64,000 nucleotides of DNA from the NCBI RefSeq assembly GCF_017573465.1, contig NZ_JAGEPF010000023.1, positions 1 to 64,000 of the forward strand. The letters run 5' to 3'. This DNA comes from Actinomadura violacea (GTDB lineage Bacteria; Actinomycetota; Actinomycetes; Streptosporangiales; Streptosporangiaceae). The notes under the pieces are model-generated. The model did not search any database and was not told the DNA's origin. It worked only from the letters and a program-made list of their open reading frames with translations. The number at the start of each line of letters is the position of its first letter. Position 1 is the stretch's first letter. This document shows positions 25,627-34,318 of the stretch, in pieces. A program made the translations under genes and the position numbers.

Positions 25627-26721
25627 ATGAAGGGCGAAGCGAAAGCGGACGGCACGGAGGTGCCGATCGTCTACCGCGGGATGATCGCGGTGGAGCATCA
25701 CCAGTACTGGCTGGGAGACGGTGTCGCCCCCGACGTGACCACCCTGTACGACAACGATCTGCCCGGCCCTCAGCCACTGGTGGCCCTGGATGACAGCGGG
25801 CATCTGGCCTGTGTGCACACCGGCATGTACGGGTGCGATCTACCCGTGACCGTGCAGGTGTGGCAGCACCGCCCCGAACCGGACCTCGCCGACTGGGAAG
25901 AGGTACTGGAATTCAGCCTGCGGCTCGACGGCAGCGCCGGCATCGAGTCGCTCACCAGACCCGCAGGTGGTCTCAGCTTCGCCTTGCCTCTCACCGAAAC
26001 CGAACAGCAAGGCCAGTACCGCATCCGCCTGCACGCCGTCGGCCGCCAGCAGGCCGCCGAGATCGAACACGTCTTCGTCGGCGACGGCTCGGATGGCGGC
26101 GAGGAAGCGATCGAGCGGCACCTCATCCAACTGTGGCCCGCACCCATCGAGCCGGCGCAGTGGCTCAAGGAACTCAACTGGCCCACCTGCTCCCCGGACG
26201 CAGACGCGCCGCGCACCGACTTCATTGTGGAGACACAGTGCGGGCAGTACTGGCTGACCGACCGCAGCAGCAACCGCCACACCGCCGACACCGCCGACAC
26301 CGCCGACACCGCCGACACCGCCGGCAACCACCGCGGACTCATCGTCCCGCAAGCCGACCGGCACATGGCCGCGATCTTCACCACCCAGCCAGAGAGCTCC
26401 GTCGAGGTCGTCCTGGACATCCTCGACCACGAACCAGCCGCGGACGAAAGCCGCGACGCCTGGGACACCACCGAAGAAGCCGGCATGATCTTCACCGGGC
26501 CCGCCGTCCGCTGCAACTTCCTGGACGATCAGACCAGCCCCTACACCTTCCAGGACATGCCCGCCGACCCAGGCCAGACCCGCCCATACCGGGTGCGGGT
26601 CTCCGCACGCGGCCACGATGCCGCTCAGCTCGCCCCCGAAGCCTCCGCGCCGCCCGCAACGGCTACGCCGGATCACGCGGAACGGCACTGGATCCAGATC
26701 TGGCCGCAGGACACCAACTGA
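25627..26721 (+). CDS. Unknown protein with two copies of one domain
   Basis: A 364-residue soluble protein of unknown function. The two halves are repeats of one another. Each has a Q-YWL segment near its start (HHQYWLGDG; CGQYWLTDRS), an acidic middle, a YR-R-A-GR/H beta strand (YRIRLHAVGR; YRVRVSARGH) and an ending H-IQ-WP (RHLIQLWPAPIEP; RHWIQIWPQD). The second half contains a run of four Thr-Ala-Asp triplets encoded by a 9-bp repeat. It has no signal peptide or membrane segment. I do not recognise the family. Confidence 0.7.
   Translation: MKGEAKADGTEVPIVYRGMIAVEHHQYWLGDGVAPDVTTLYDNDLPGPQPLVALDDSGHLACVHTGMYGCDLPVTVQVWQHRPEPDLADWEEVLEFSLRLDGSAGIESLTRPAGGLSFALPLTETEQQGQYRIRLHAVGRQQAAEIEHVFVGDGSDGGEEAIERHLIQLWPAPIEPAQWLKELNWPTCSPDADAPRTDFIVETQCGQYWLTDRSSNRHTADTADTADTADTAGNHRGLIVPQADRHMAAIFTTQPESSVEVVLDILDHEPAADESRDAWDTTEEAGMIFTGPAVRCNFLDDQTSPYTFQDMPADPGQTRPYRVRVSARGHDAAQLAPEASAPPATATPDHAERHWIQIWPQDTN
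26280..26322 (+). repeat. 9-bp coding microrepeat (ACCGCCGAC)n
   Basis: Four tandem ACCGCCGAC units plus a partial fifth encode Thr-Ala-Asp repeats inside the duplicated-domain protein. Slippage here would change length by three residues without shifting the frame. Confidence 0.85.
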
Positions 26722-26867
26722 GACACCGCAGGCGGGACGCGGATGCTACCCGTGAACGGACGACGGGGCTGGCGTGCGCCCTTCCGGGCGCGCTCGCTGG
26801 GTCGGCCGGGTGGCGTTGGACGTCCGGCCGAGATGCCGGCCGACCGGGCGCGCGGTGAGGCTGCGGG

Positions 26868-27143
26868 TCAGTTCACCTGCTTCTGGCCTTCTTCGCAGGC
26901 TTTGATGTAGAGGTCCCTGCCAGCCGGGAACTCAACGTCATGGGCGATCGAGGCGGCGAACTCGGCGCAGTCGTAGGCTCCGGTCTCCCTCTTAGTGTTG
27001 GCTGCGCCATCGCGAACTTTGGCGTAGGTCGCCGATGATCCGGACTGCTTCAGATTCTTGACGACGATCTTGTCTTCCTCTGGCGTCCCGCAGGCGGTGA
27101 GGGTCGCCAGGAGAATCGCGATGACGAGCAGGCTGGTTCGCAC
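26868..27143 (-). CDS. Small predicted lipoprotein
   Basis: A 91-residue protein with a signal peptide (MRTSLLVIAILLATL) and a lipobox LTAC at residues 15-18, so it is probably acylated at Cys18 and anchored outside the membrane. The mature part is 70 polar residues with YDCAEFAASIAHDVEFPAGR. There is no recognised domain and it stands alone. Confidence 0.7.
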   Translation of the reverse strand: MRTSLLVIAILLATLTACGTPEEDKIVVKNLKQSGSSATYAKVRDGAANTKRETGAYDCAEFAASIAHDVEFPAGRDLYIKACEEGQKQVN

Positions 27144-27951
27144 CGCGTGATCTTATCCCCGGGCGCGGACATGAGACAGGCGACGCTTGATCAGTGGCAG
27201 GCAGCGGTGAGATCGCCCGTGAGCAGCGAGCAGGCGATGAGACAGCATTACGTATTGCGGACAAGCTCCGACGAGCTGCTCTGGATGCCGCGCGCCGTCC
27301 GGCGACGGCGAGACCTGCGTCCCATTCAGATGCGACGCTGAATCATCGGCCTGGCGTTGCCCGGGGTAGTGGTCGCCGCGGTCGGCCCGGCCACGGGCGC
27401 CGCGCTGAACGCCGTGTCGTTCGCGGCGTCGGCGGCGCTGCTGACCTACCGAAGAAGGCCGTCCCTGCCAGGCCGACCTATCCAGCCGGGGCGTCCGCGG
27501 TGTGCCGTGACGGGACGCTGTCCTATTCGGCGCACCGGCGCGGTACCTGCTCGCATCACAGAGGGGTCGCCCGCTGGCTGTGACTTGAGCGGTCTCGGCG
27601 TCCCCCCGGCATCTCGAGCGGGCGCCAGTTTGTCGGCTGCGGCCAGCGAGCCGCAGCTGAGCCCACATGGACATTGGTGATCTTGTGGCTTGCCCGTCGG
27701 CGGCCCCGCCTGACCAACTTCCTGGGCCGCTACCAGTTCGACATCAAGGCCAGCGGCCTCGGCCACGGCCTGTGCCCATCCGATCCCCGGACGCGCCCGA
27801 CGACGAGGAGTAGCGGCAGGGCGGAAGAAGAGGCATCCCGCCGCATACAAGGCGCTTCTCTTGTGTTCCTGATCGCTCCTCACCACGGTGGCGATTCACT
27901 CCATCTCCAGACTCGGTTCAATTGTGAACCGAGTCTGGTTATAGTCATCGT
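27144..27951. other. 808-bp degenerate region with an MFS relic and the tetR operator
   Basis: Near 27342-27460 the plus strand encodes GVVVAAVGPATGAALNAVSF with SAALLTY, like an internal transmembrane stretch of an MFS permease, but it has no start or further domains and is probably a relic. The remaining frames show no family features. The right end (27907-27945) holds the operator and promoter of the TetR gene. Confidence 0.45.
27907..27938. promoter_or_regulatory. TetR operator palindrome
   Basis: Perfect 14-bp arms, CCAGACTCGGTTCA (27907-27920) and TGAACCGAGTCTGG (27925-27938), with a 4-bp spacer. It lies 13 bp before the tetR start and abuts a TATAGT -10 hexamer (27940-27945). A bound repressor dimer would block the promoter, so autoregulation is expected. 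Confidence 0.85.
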
Positions 27952-28560
27952 ATGACAGGGCTTCGCGAGCGCAAGAAGGAACAGACGAGGCAGCGGATCA
28001 CTGCTGTGGCGTTGCGGTTGTTCGCCGAGCGCGGCTTCGATGCCGTGACGGTCAGTGATATCGCCGAGGCCGCCGAAGTCGCCAGGGCCACCCTCTTCTC
28101 GTACTTCCCCAGCAAGGAGTCGCTCGCGTTGCAGGGCGTGGGACAGGAGAGCCTGGCCGACATCGTCGCCCGGCGGCCCGCAGGGCTTTCCCCGCTTCAG
28201 GCGCTGCAAGCTCACTATGAGGCGTTCGCGGACGGGCAGATGGCAGCGATGGACCGGGACCAGGTGCTCGCCCAGATGCGCGTGATCTTCGACAGCCCCG
28301 CGCTCAGCGGGGCCGCGAACGCCCTGCTCTACCAGCAACGGCGTGCGCTCGCCGAGGTACTGGCGCAGGAGTACGGGGAGACGGCGGCCGCACTGGTGGC
28401 GGCTCAGATCGCTGCGACCGCGCTCACCCTCCGGGAGTCCTTCTTCCACCTCCTGGCCGACGGCGTACCGCCACGGGATGCGGTCCGCGCCTTGGCTAAG
28501 GACACCGAGATCGCCTTCGCCCTGCTGGAGCACGGCGTCCAGCACCTGAAGGGGCGGTGA
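27952..28560 (+). CDS. TetR-family transcriptional regulator
   Basis: A 202-residue repressor. The N-terminal TetR helix-turn-helix is RQRITAVALRLFAERGFDAV with TVSDIAEAAEVARATLFSYF and PSKESL, and an alpha-helical ligand domain follows. The ATG is only six bases after the -10 hexamer TATAGT (27940-27945), so the transcript is probably leaderless. A strong palindrome precedes it. The TGA is one base from the GTG of the next gene, which it probably controls together with itself. Confidence 0.9.
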   Translation: MTGLRERKKEQTRQRITAVALRLFAERGFDAVTVSDIAEAAEVARATLFSYFPSKESLALQGVGQESLADIVARRPAGLSPLQALQAHYEAFADGQMAAMDRDQVLAQMRVIFDSPALSGAANALLYQQRRALAEVLAQEYGETAAALVAAQIAATALTLRESFFHLLADGVPPRDAVRALAKDTEIAFALLEHGVQHLKGR

Positions 28561-28561
28561 C

Positions 28562-29503
28562 GTGCGCGCACGGGGCATCAACTACGACACCGGGTTCCTC
28601 CCCGGACAGGATCTCTCCCGCAAGACCTTCACCCACGAAACGGTCCGGCATGACATGGCGGTGATATCCGACGAGCTGCACTGCGATGCCGTACGCGTCT
28701 CCGGCCGTGATCCCGAACGGCTGAGCATCGCCGCCCGCCATGCGGCGGCCGTCGGCCTCGAGGTGTGGTTCGCCCCGTTCCCCGTCGACCTTCCCACCGA
28801 CCGGCTGCTGCCGTTCTTCGCCGACTGTGCCCGCCGGGCCGAAGCCCTACGACGGAGCGGTGCCGAAGTGGTGTTCGTCGCCGGCTGTGAGATGAGCGCG
28901 TTCTGCGGTGGCTTCATCCCGGGCGACACCTACGGCGACCGTCTGCGGGCCATGGCCGAGGCGGACATGGAGTGGTGGAACGGCCTCGCCTCGGTGCAGG
29001 AACGTCTCAACGTCTTCCTCGCACAAGCCGCCGAGACGGTGCGTGCCCGCTTCGGCGGGCGCATCACCTACGCCTCGGCTCCCTGGGAGTTCGTTGACTG
29101 GCGTCCGTTCGACCTCGTCGGCATCGATGCCTACCGTGCCGCCTACAACGTCGACACCTTCCGGTCCGAACTGCAGGGACACCTCGCACACGGCAAGCCC
29201 GTCGCGGTGACCGAGTACGGAACCTGTGCCTACCGGGGCGCGGGCGGGCGGGGAGGCTCGGCCTGGCAGGTGCCGCACGATGCGGTGCCGGACGAGGACG
29301 AACAGGTCCGCTACCTCACCGAGCTGCTGGACGCCTTCGAAGAGGAAGGGGTGGACACGGCGCTCTGGTTCACCTTCGCCGGTTACAGCAGGCCCGGAAG
29401 GGCGGATCTAGGCTCCTACGGCGTGGTCCGCATGCTCGACGAGACCCGTTGGGAACCGAAGAAGGTATTTCACGCGATGGCGGCCAGGTACCGCCGCAGC
29501 TGA
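28562..29503 (+). CDS. TIM-barrel glycoside-hydrolase-like protein
   Basis: A 313-residue protein with a predicted beta/alpha barrel. It has RGINYDTGFLPG at the start, LEVWFAPFPVDLP, a conserved acidic VFVAGCEMSAFCGGF (candidate acid/base Glu), DLVGIDAYRAAYN, and VAVTEYGTCAYRG (candidate nucleophile Glu). The two carboxylates near strands 4 and 7 are as in clan A hydrolases. The substrate is unknown. It is coupled to the TetR gene. Lack of a signal peptide implies a cytosolic role. Confidence 0.7.
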   Translation: MRARGINYDTGFLPGQDLSRKTFTHETVRHDMAVISDELHCDAVRVSGRDPERLSIAARHAAAVGLEVWFAPFPVDLPTDRLLPFFADCARRAEALRRSGAEVVFVAGCEMSAFCGGFIPGDTYGDRLRAMAEADMEWWNGLASVQERLNVFLAQAAETVRARFGGRITYASAPWEFVDWRPFDLVGIDAYRAAYNVDTFRSELQGHLAHGKPVAVTEYGTCAYRGAGGRGGSAWQVPHDAVPDEDEQVRYLTELLDAFEEEGVDTALWFTFAGYSRPGRADLGSYGVVRMLDETRWEPKKVFHAMAARYRRS

Positions 29504-29675
29504 AAGACAGGACAACGCCGCAGACCGCGCCAACGGTCGTGCGAGGCGAATCCGTCTTCCAGCCAAGGCGTGTACGTGGTCGACAGGGCTTTCGGCGATC
29601 TTCAGAAAATCTTCGATTCTCGTCACGCAGCGATCCCGGCCCCAGTTGTCGATTTCCGAAGTCCTCTGCTCACGC
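29504..29675. other. Short gap before the IS110 remnant
   Basis: No gene seen. The sequence is of mixed composition and includes an AT-richer patch around 29590-29625. Confidence 0.4.
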
Positions 29676-30395
29676 TCATTCCAGCCGCCCGACCGGTGCT
29701 ACAACCGTGGGATCCGGGAGGGGACGATCACGGCCGAGCTGCCGGCGTGCCGGGGGAACCCGTCGTCGGTGGGCGGACAGTCCTGTGACCAGCCGCAGCC
29801 GTCCGGCCTTGCGGATCTGAGCCGGTGACCCGAACCGCTCCAGCAGAGCCAGGACGGCCGGGTGCTGCAACCGCGGCCCCAACACCCGCTCCAACGACGG
29901 GTGGATCTGTGTCAGCAGCCCGTGGAGCCGGTTCGCGACCCGGGTGGCTTCGCCGGCCAGGTCGTCGTCGAAGCCGACGATCATCCCTAGCTCGGCAATC
30001 GTCTCGTCCTCAACATCGATCGCCCGCAGCGTGTGCGGCATCGCGCGGGCTGCATCCGCGATGATGAACGCGTCCTTCGCGTCAGTCTTGGCCTCGCCCG
30101 GATAGAGGTCGGCGATCCGCCGCATCGTCAGACCAGGCAAATAGGCGACCGGACAGCCCATGTCGACGGCGACCGTCAGCGGCAGGGCCCCGATCGAGGC
30201 CGGTTGATCGACCACGACCAGCACCGTTCCGTGCTTGGCCTGGAGTTTCGCGAACAGCTCACGGAGCCTGGGTTCGGTGTTGGGCAGGCGCTTGTCGAAC
30301 GCCTTCTTTCCGGCCCGGGTGACAGCGGTGGCGTGGTGTTCGCCCTTGCCGACGTCCAGGCCGAGGAAGACGTCGATGTCGCCGGTGTCGATCAC
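29676..30395 (-). pseudogene. IS110-family transposase remnant (N-terminal half)
   Basis: Encodes the DEDD domain of an IS110-type transposase: FLGLDVGKGEHHATAV, VVDQPASIGALPLTVA, then YLPGLTMRRIADLYPGEAKT and DAKDAFIIADAAR. Similarity stops after RKAGRLRLVTGL near 29780, so the C-terminal transposase_20 part with its catalytic serine is missing. The tail to 29676 is out-of-family sequence. The element is inactive. Confidence 0.85.
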
Positions 30396-30951
30396 GTGCA
30401 GGCCCCTCCATCACGCTTTCGTCCGGCCTTGCCTCGGCATCGAGCTGCCACATCCACGTTACGGAGAGCTCTTCCGGCTCGGGTGAAGCCGGTGCTCAAG
30501 CCCCTCATCAGCGGTCCGTCGATGCCTCCGGGCCCTGTGACACCACCCCCCGGATCATGAACAACAAGGGGGAAGTCATGCCGGGCACGAAGGCCGGAGG
30601 CCCCATTGCGGAGCCACGAAGAAGGTAACGGGGGGAGGCCGAGGGGACGCTGAACCCGAAGCGGTCTGCGCCGCGACCGCTTCCCGCTGTGCGGTGGCGG
30701 CCCGCACCATGCTCGGCCAGGCCACCGCTGGGGATGGCGCGCTCCCGCCCGGCTAACGGCTCGGCCCGTCGGAGTGTGGTCCGGGGAGATGCTTGCCCCA
30801 GTGTCTCCGGGAGTTGCTTGACGGTGTCTCGCATCATGCTTGGCGGGTCCAGGTGATGGCTGAAGGTCGAGAGTCCAACTGAGTACATGGCCCGAACCGG
30901 ATGAGCACGTGCACCCATGCCCCGGCTCCTCCTGGCCGATTCACTCTTCCT
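30396..30951. other. 556-bp gap upstream of the IS110 remnant
   Basis: Probably holds one non-coding end of the old IS110 element and adjoining debris. Overlapping open frames on the minus strand have no family content. No inverted repeats are visible, consistent with IS110 elements. Confidence 0.4.
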
Positions 30952-31329
30952 ATGACGACGCAGCACTTTCCGGCAGCCCTCAACTCGGCTGCCGCTGGAC
31001 GCGACCGCGATCCTCATGCCTGGGTGGCGCCGCTCCTCGCGACGGTGCTCGCACTACTGCTCGGCCCAGCCGCTCTGATTCTCGGGGGGCTTTCTGCCAT
31101 GGCGACCGATAACTGCGGCCCCGACGACTGCTCGCCGGCGTTGATGAGGCACCTGGACCTGATCTACAGCATTCTGAAGTTCGGCTGGCCCGTTGTGCTC
31201 GCGGCCATCGCCACCGCGTGGCTGTTGCCGTGGCGGCGTCGCTGGTCGGCCGCGCGGGTGTGCTCGGCACTGGCGTCGCTGATGCCGCCGTTGCTGGTGC
31301 TGGCGTTGGTGTTCACGCTGCCCGCATGA
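30952..31329 (+). CDS. Small membrane protein
   Basis: A 125-residue protein with three predicted hydrophobic segments (APLLATVLALLLGPAALILG, FGWPVVLAAIATAWLL, ALASLMPPLLVLALVF). A short extracytoplasmic loop has two cysteines (DNCGPDDCSPAL). The ATG at 30952 is taken as the start; the frame opens at 30901. The family is not recognised. Confidence 0.55.
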   Translation: MTTQHFPAALNSAAAGRDRDPHAWVAPLLATVLALLLGPAALILGGLSAMATDNCGPDDCSPALMRHLDLIYSILKFGWPVVLAAIATAWLLPWRRRWSAARVCSALASLMPPLLVLALVFTLPA

Positions 31330-31639
31330 TCCGCGCTCGCGGGGCCGTCGAGGGGAGGTCCTCCGACCGGGCGATCATCGAGCCGGGTTCACCCATGTCG
31401 TCTTCCAGGTCCTGCCGGAAGATGCTCCATCTGTAGCAGGCATTAAAGATCAAGCCGTAGAAGACGGCGAAGGCCAGGCCAGCAAGGACCGCCACGGTCC
31501 AGGAGACGTCCGGCTTCATTACGCGCACGGGCACGCCGAAGAGGACGCCGCCCAGGAAATAGAGAAGGTGCGCAGTACGAGCGGCCGTTCGCGGACTCGC
31601 GATTCGGCCGCGTACCTGCTGTCCAGGGGCGCCCTCCAT
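31313..31639 (-). CDS. Small two-TM hypothetical protein
   Basis: About 108 residues with two hydrophobic segments (LLYFLGGVLFGVPV and TVAVLAGLAFAVFYGLIF) followed by a polar tail SIFRQDLEDDMGEPG. The start is unsure; ATG 31639 has no clear ribosome site. The 3' end overlaps that of the convergent small membrane protein by 17 bp. The family is not recognised, but the hydrophobic pattern supports a real or recently broken gene. Confidence 0.45.
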   Translation of the reverse strand: MEGAPGQQVRGRIASPRTAARTAHLLYFLGGVLFGVPVRVMKPDVSWTVAVLAGLAFAVFYGLIFNACYRWSIFRQDLEDDMGEPGSMIARSEDLPSTAPRARIMRAA

Positions 31640-31747
31640 ACATACCGCAGCCAGGCGTGGAGGATCCAGCGGGACAGATCCCGGATTGTCGGACCCGCAA
31701 GGCAGGATGGACGCCTTCCGCGCGTAGGCGATGCACAGGAGGTTTCG

Positions 31748-32239
31748 TTGGCCCGTTGGCATGAGATCGCTGAATCGGTACCGGAGTTCGCCGCCCGGGT
31801 CAGGGACGCGTTCGAGGCGCACAAGCACAAGACCTTGGCGACGCTCCGCAAAGACGGGACGCCGCGGGTCAGCGGCATCGAGGCGTACTTCGTCGGAGAC
31901 GACCTGTGGTTCGGCTCGATGCCCGGCGCGCTGAAGGCCCGGGACCTGCAGCGCGACCCGCGCTTCGCGCTCCACGGGCCACCGGTCATCCTGAGCGCCG
32001 ACGACCCCGCCGCGGCACCGGGTGACGCCAAGGTCACCGGCCGCGCGCTCGAGGTTACCGACCCCGAGCGACGCGCCGCGATGCTGACCGGACGCGGGCT
32101 GGCCCCTGACTCCTTCAGCGACTCCCACTTCTTCACGGCCGATATCAGCGAGGTCGTCCTCACCCGGATCGAAGGGCCGAACATGGTCATGGACCTCTGG
32201 CGGTCCGGACAAGGACTGCGGACACTCCATCGCCCCTGA
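31748..32239 (+). CDS. PPOX-class flavin/F420-binding protein
   Basis: A 163-residue split-barrel protein of the pyridoxamine 5'-phosphate oxidase family: KTLATLRKDGTPRVSGIEAY, FVGDDLWFGSMPGALKARDL and QRDPRFALHG. Such proteins bind FMN or F420 and act as oxidoreductases or haem-degrading enzymes. The TTG start lies 5 bp after AGGAGG, which outweighs the longer upstream frame. A good terminator follows. Confidence 0.82.
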   Translation: MARWHEIAESVPEFAARVRDAFEAHKHKTLATLRKDGTPRVSGIEAYFVGDDLWFGSMPGALKARDLQRDPRFALHGPPVILSADDPAAAPGDAKVTGRALEVTDPERRAAMLTGRGLAPDSFSDSHFFTADISEVVLTRIEGPNMVMDLWRSGQGLRTLHRP

Positions 32240-32629
32240 AGCCCCCGCGCTGACACGCCAGACCGCCGGGCGGCTCCTCCGCCCGGCGGTCGCCTTGCCG
32301 AAGAGCTCCAGAGTGCGAAGTAGGAACGGGACGCGGCGGCCGCGCGGCCGCCGGGGCCGAGCTGGTCGCCGCCGCTGAGCAACGCGTTCGGGCTCTCGAG
32401 GGCACGGCCCGAGCCGAGTAGCGCGCCGTGCACGACGGCGCTGACGCGGCCATGGTCGGAGTCATCGCTGAACGCCGCACTCCCCGCAAACGACCGGCCG
32501 GGCCGCGCCCGATGCCGCAACGGCCCTCCCACCCTCGTTCTGCGGCGCTTGTACTCCCTTGACCGCACGTGTAGTTAGCGGAGCGACGCGCCCCGGGAAG
32601 ATTCCCGCTCAGGAGGGGATCGCGACTGC
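32240..32629. other. 390-bp gap with a terminator and coiled-coil relic
   Basis: After the hairpin at 32261-32291, the plus strand near 32340-32420 briefly reads like a charged coiled coil (AGAELVAAAEQRVRALEGTA) but stops and changes frame, so it is a relic at best. No intact gene. Confidence 0.4.
32261..32291 (+). terminator. Hairpin terminator after the PPOX gene
   Basis: Perfect 13-bp inverted repeat, 32261-32273 with 32279-32291, with a 5-nt loop (CTCCT), 21 bp past the stop and followed by GCCTT. Confidence 0.78.
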
Positions 32630-33094
32630 ATGGGCTGCCGCAGCTGGACCCGCAGGCCCTACGGCGCGCGGCTGGCTCGTGGAGCCAGCCTCGACGCGCT
32701 GGCGGCCACGGTCGGCGGTGCCGTCACCCGACAGCAACTCATCGACGACGAATCCGGTGCGCGCCGCCCGGACCCGCCCCGGCTGGTGGCCCTTGCCGAG
32801 GCGCCGCAGGTGCCACCCGAGTACCTCGCCTGCATCAAGCCCTACCGCGCCGACCTGGCCGATCTACGGCACTGGGCCGGCCTCACCGCCGAACTCGCCG
32901 CCCCCCACTTCGGGTTCTCACGCTGGTCGCTGCTGAGGGCCGAGAAGATCGGCAGACTCCCCATGTTCCACTCCCCAGACGACTTCGTCGCCATGGCGGC
33001 CGCCATCTACGCCCGGCCCAACGGCATCGTGCTGGGCGCTCTGCGCCGCGCCCAGTTCCGCGCCCTCCTCGCACGACACATCCTCGGCATGTAG
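32630..33094 (+). CDS. Putative DNA-binding protein with two HTH-like halves
   Basis: A 154-residue protein. Residues ~14-65 (ARLARGASLDALAATVGG, TRQQLIDDESGARRPDPP) resemble an XRE helix-turn-helix with a degraded recognition helix. Residues ~80-140 (LRHWAGLTAELAAPHFGFSR, WSLLRAEKIGR, FVAMAAAIYARPNGIV) form a second similar half. No enzyme motifs. The start ATG has AGGAGGGG upstream. Probably a regulator left from a mobile element; function not known. Confidence 0.5.
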   Translation: MGCRSWTRRPYGARLARGASLDALAATVGGAVTRQQLIDDESGARRPDPPRLVALAEAPQVPPEYLACIKPYRADLADLRHWAGLTAELAAPHFGFSRWSLLRAEKIGRLPMFHSPDDFVAMAAAIYARPNGIVLGALRRAQFRALLARHILGM

Positions 33095-33209
33095 CTCGCG
33101 CGCGTGTTACTCCCCTGGCCGCACGTGCGATCAAGGGAGCCGCGCGAACCGAATCGGCCAGGTGGGGCCGGCACGTGCTCGGGGGCCGGCCGCACGGTCG
33201 CTGACAGCT

Positions 33210-34127
33210 CTATTGGGGAACAAGCCCGGAACGCCGCGGCAAGCCACATGCTCGCCGACCCCCGCCACCGCCGCACCCAGCGGGTTCGCTCTCGCCGGGA
33301 AGGGCGAGGGCGTCCGGAGGGATCCCGTCATACAGCAGCGCCCGGTCTGCGTCGTCGAACACCGCCGGCGCCCTGCCCCCGGGCCCTGGCACTCGGCGCT
33401 GCAGGACGGCGGCGCGGTAGGCCAGGGTGAGCGAGACACTCAGGTAGGCAAGGCCCGGCGTCGGCCAGGTCGGATCGACAACGGTTCCGTCGTCGGTGAT
33501 GCACCAGGCATGAGGCAGTGGGACGAGGGCGACGTCGGGCAGCGTGAACGCTTCGGTGTAGCGGAGCCCGGTGAGGCGAGCGAGCCGGGCCGCGTTGTCG
33601 AAGCACCGGCCGGGCCGTCCGCGCAGGTGCGCCGACTGCTCAGGGAAGAGTGCGGGGCGGTTCCATTGCCCTTGCTCGAGGATCAGGTCGAACAGGGATC
33701 CGTAGCGGCGGCCGGCCGCCACGTGGCACCCCTGGAACAGGCGCAGGTAGCGGCGCAGCAGCTCTTCGTGGTGGGGGAGCGAGGAGCCGCCCTGCGAGGT
33801 GGTCATGCCATTGGGCCTGCGCCGTCGTCTTCGGCCCCGGCCGGCTCGTCGTCGGCGTCGGGGAATCGGGCTTTGGCTTCCGGTGCTGACGGTGGCCTGG
33901 AACCGCAACGCGGCATCCTGGGCCTCCTCCGGCACGCGCAGCTTCAGCGACGCGTTCAACTCGTCCAGAGCGGCGAGGTAGTCACCGGTGACATCGAGCT
34001 TGCCGGGATCGGCGTCAGCAGCGGACTCGGCCGCCTGCGCCGCGTAGTCGATCACCGAATGCAACGCGGCGGCGAGGCCGCGGACCTCCGGATCGTTGAC
34101 CGGGTCGTCGGGATCCGTGGTGGGCAT
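33210..34127 (-). CDS. Transglutaminase-like protein with arginine-rich linker
   Basis: About 305 residues. The N-terminal ~80 are acidic and helical (LAAALHSVIDYAAQAAESAA). Residues ~87-106 are an Arg tract (PRRRRRAGRGRRRRRR). The C-terminal domain has GRCFDNAARLAR, then PHAWCITDDGTVVDPTW, an ordered Cys-His-Asp set like that of transglutaminase/papain-fold proteins found in actinophages and actinomycetes. It may be two genes fused in frame, since an ATG at 33806 starts the second domain (MTTSQGG) with no clear ribosome site. The last ~25 residues may be out of family. Confidence 0.55.
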   Translation of the reverse strand: MPTTDPDDPVNDPEVRGLAAALHSVIDYAAQAAESAADADPGKLDVTGDYLAALDELNASLKLRVPEEAQDAALRFQATVSTGSQSPIPRRRRRAGRGRRRRRRPNGMTTSQGGSSLPHHEELLRRYLRLFQGCHVAAGRRYGSLFDLILEQGQWNRPALFPEQSAHLRGRPGRCFDNAARLARLTGLRYTEAFTLPDVALVPLPHAWCITDDGTVVDPTWPTPGLAYLSVSLTLAYRAAVLQRRVPGPGGRAPAVFDDADRALLYDGIPPDALALPGESEPAGCGGGGGRRACGLPRRSGLVPQ

Positions 34128-34318
34128 GCCCGAATCCTGCCAGCAGCGGCACCGCGCCACACGCCCGCGCCTCAGGTTTCCAGTCCTACGAGCACGGGGA
34201 TCCCGCAGACCGCCTCACCCCCGGGGAGACGGCCCGCCTGCCGGTCGTCCGGGTCGTCGCCCATGAGCGGGACGGAGGCCGCACGGTCGCCGGCGTCCGT
34301 CCCTGCTGAAGGGATCGG

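Noticed and set aside
26280..26322. Short repeats considered as a CRISPR-like array.
   Set aside because: Units are 9 bp, directly adjacent with no spacers, and lie in frame inside a gene.
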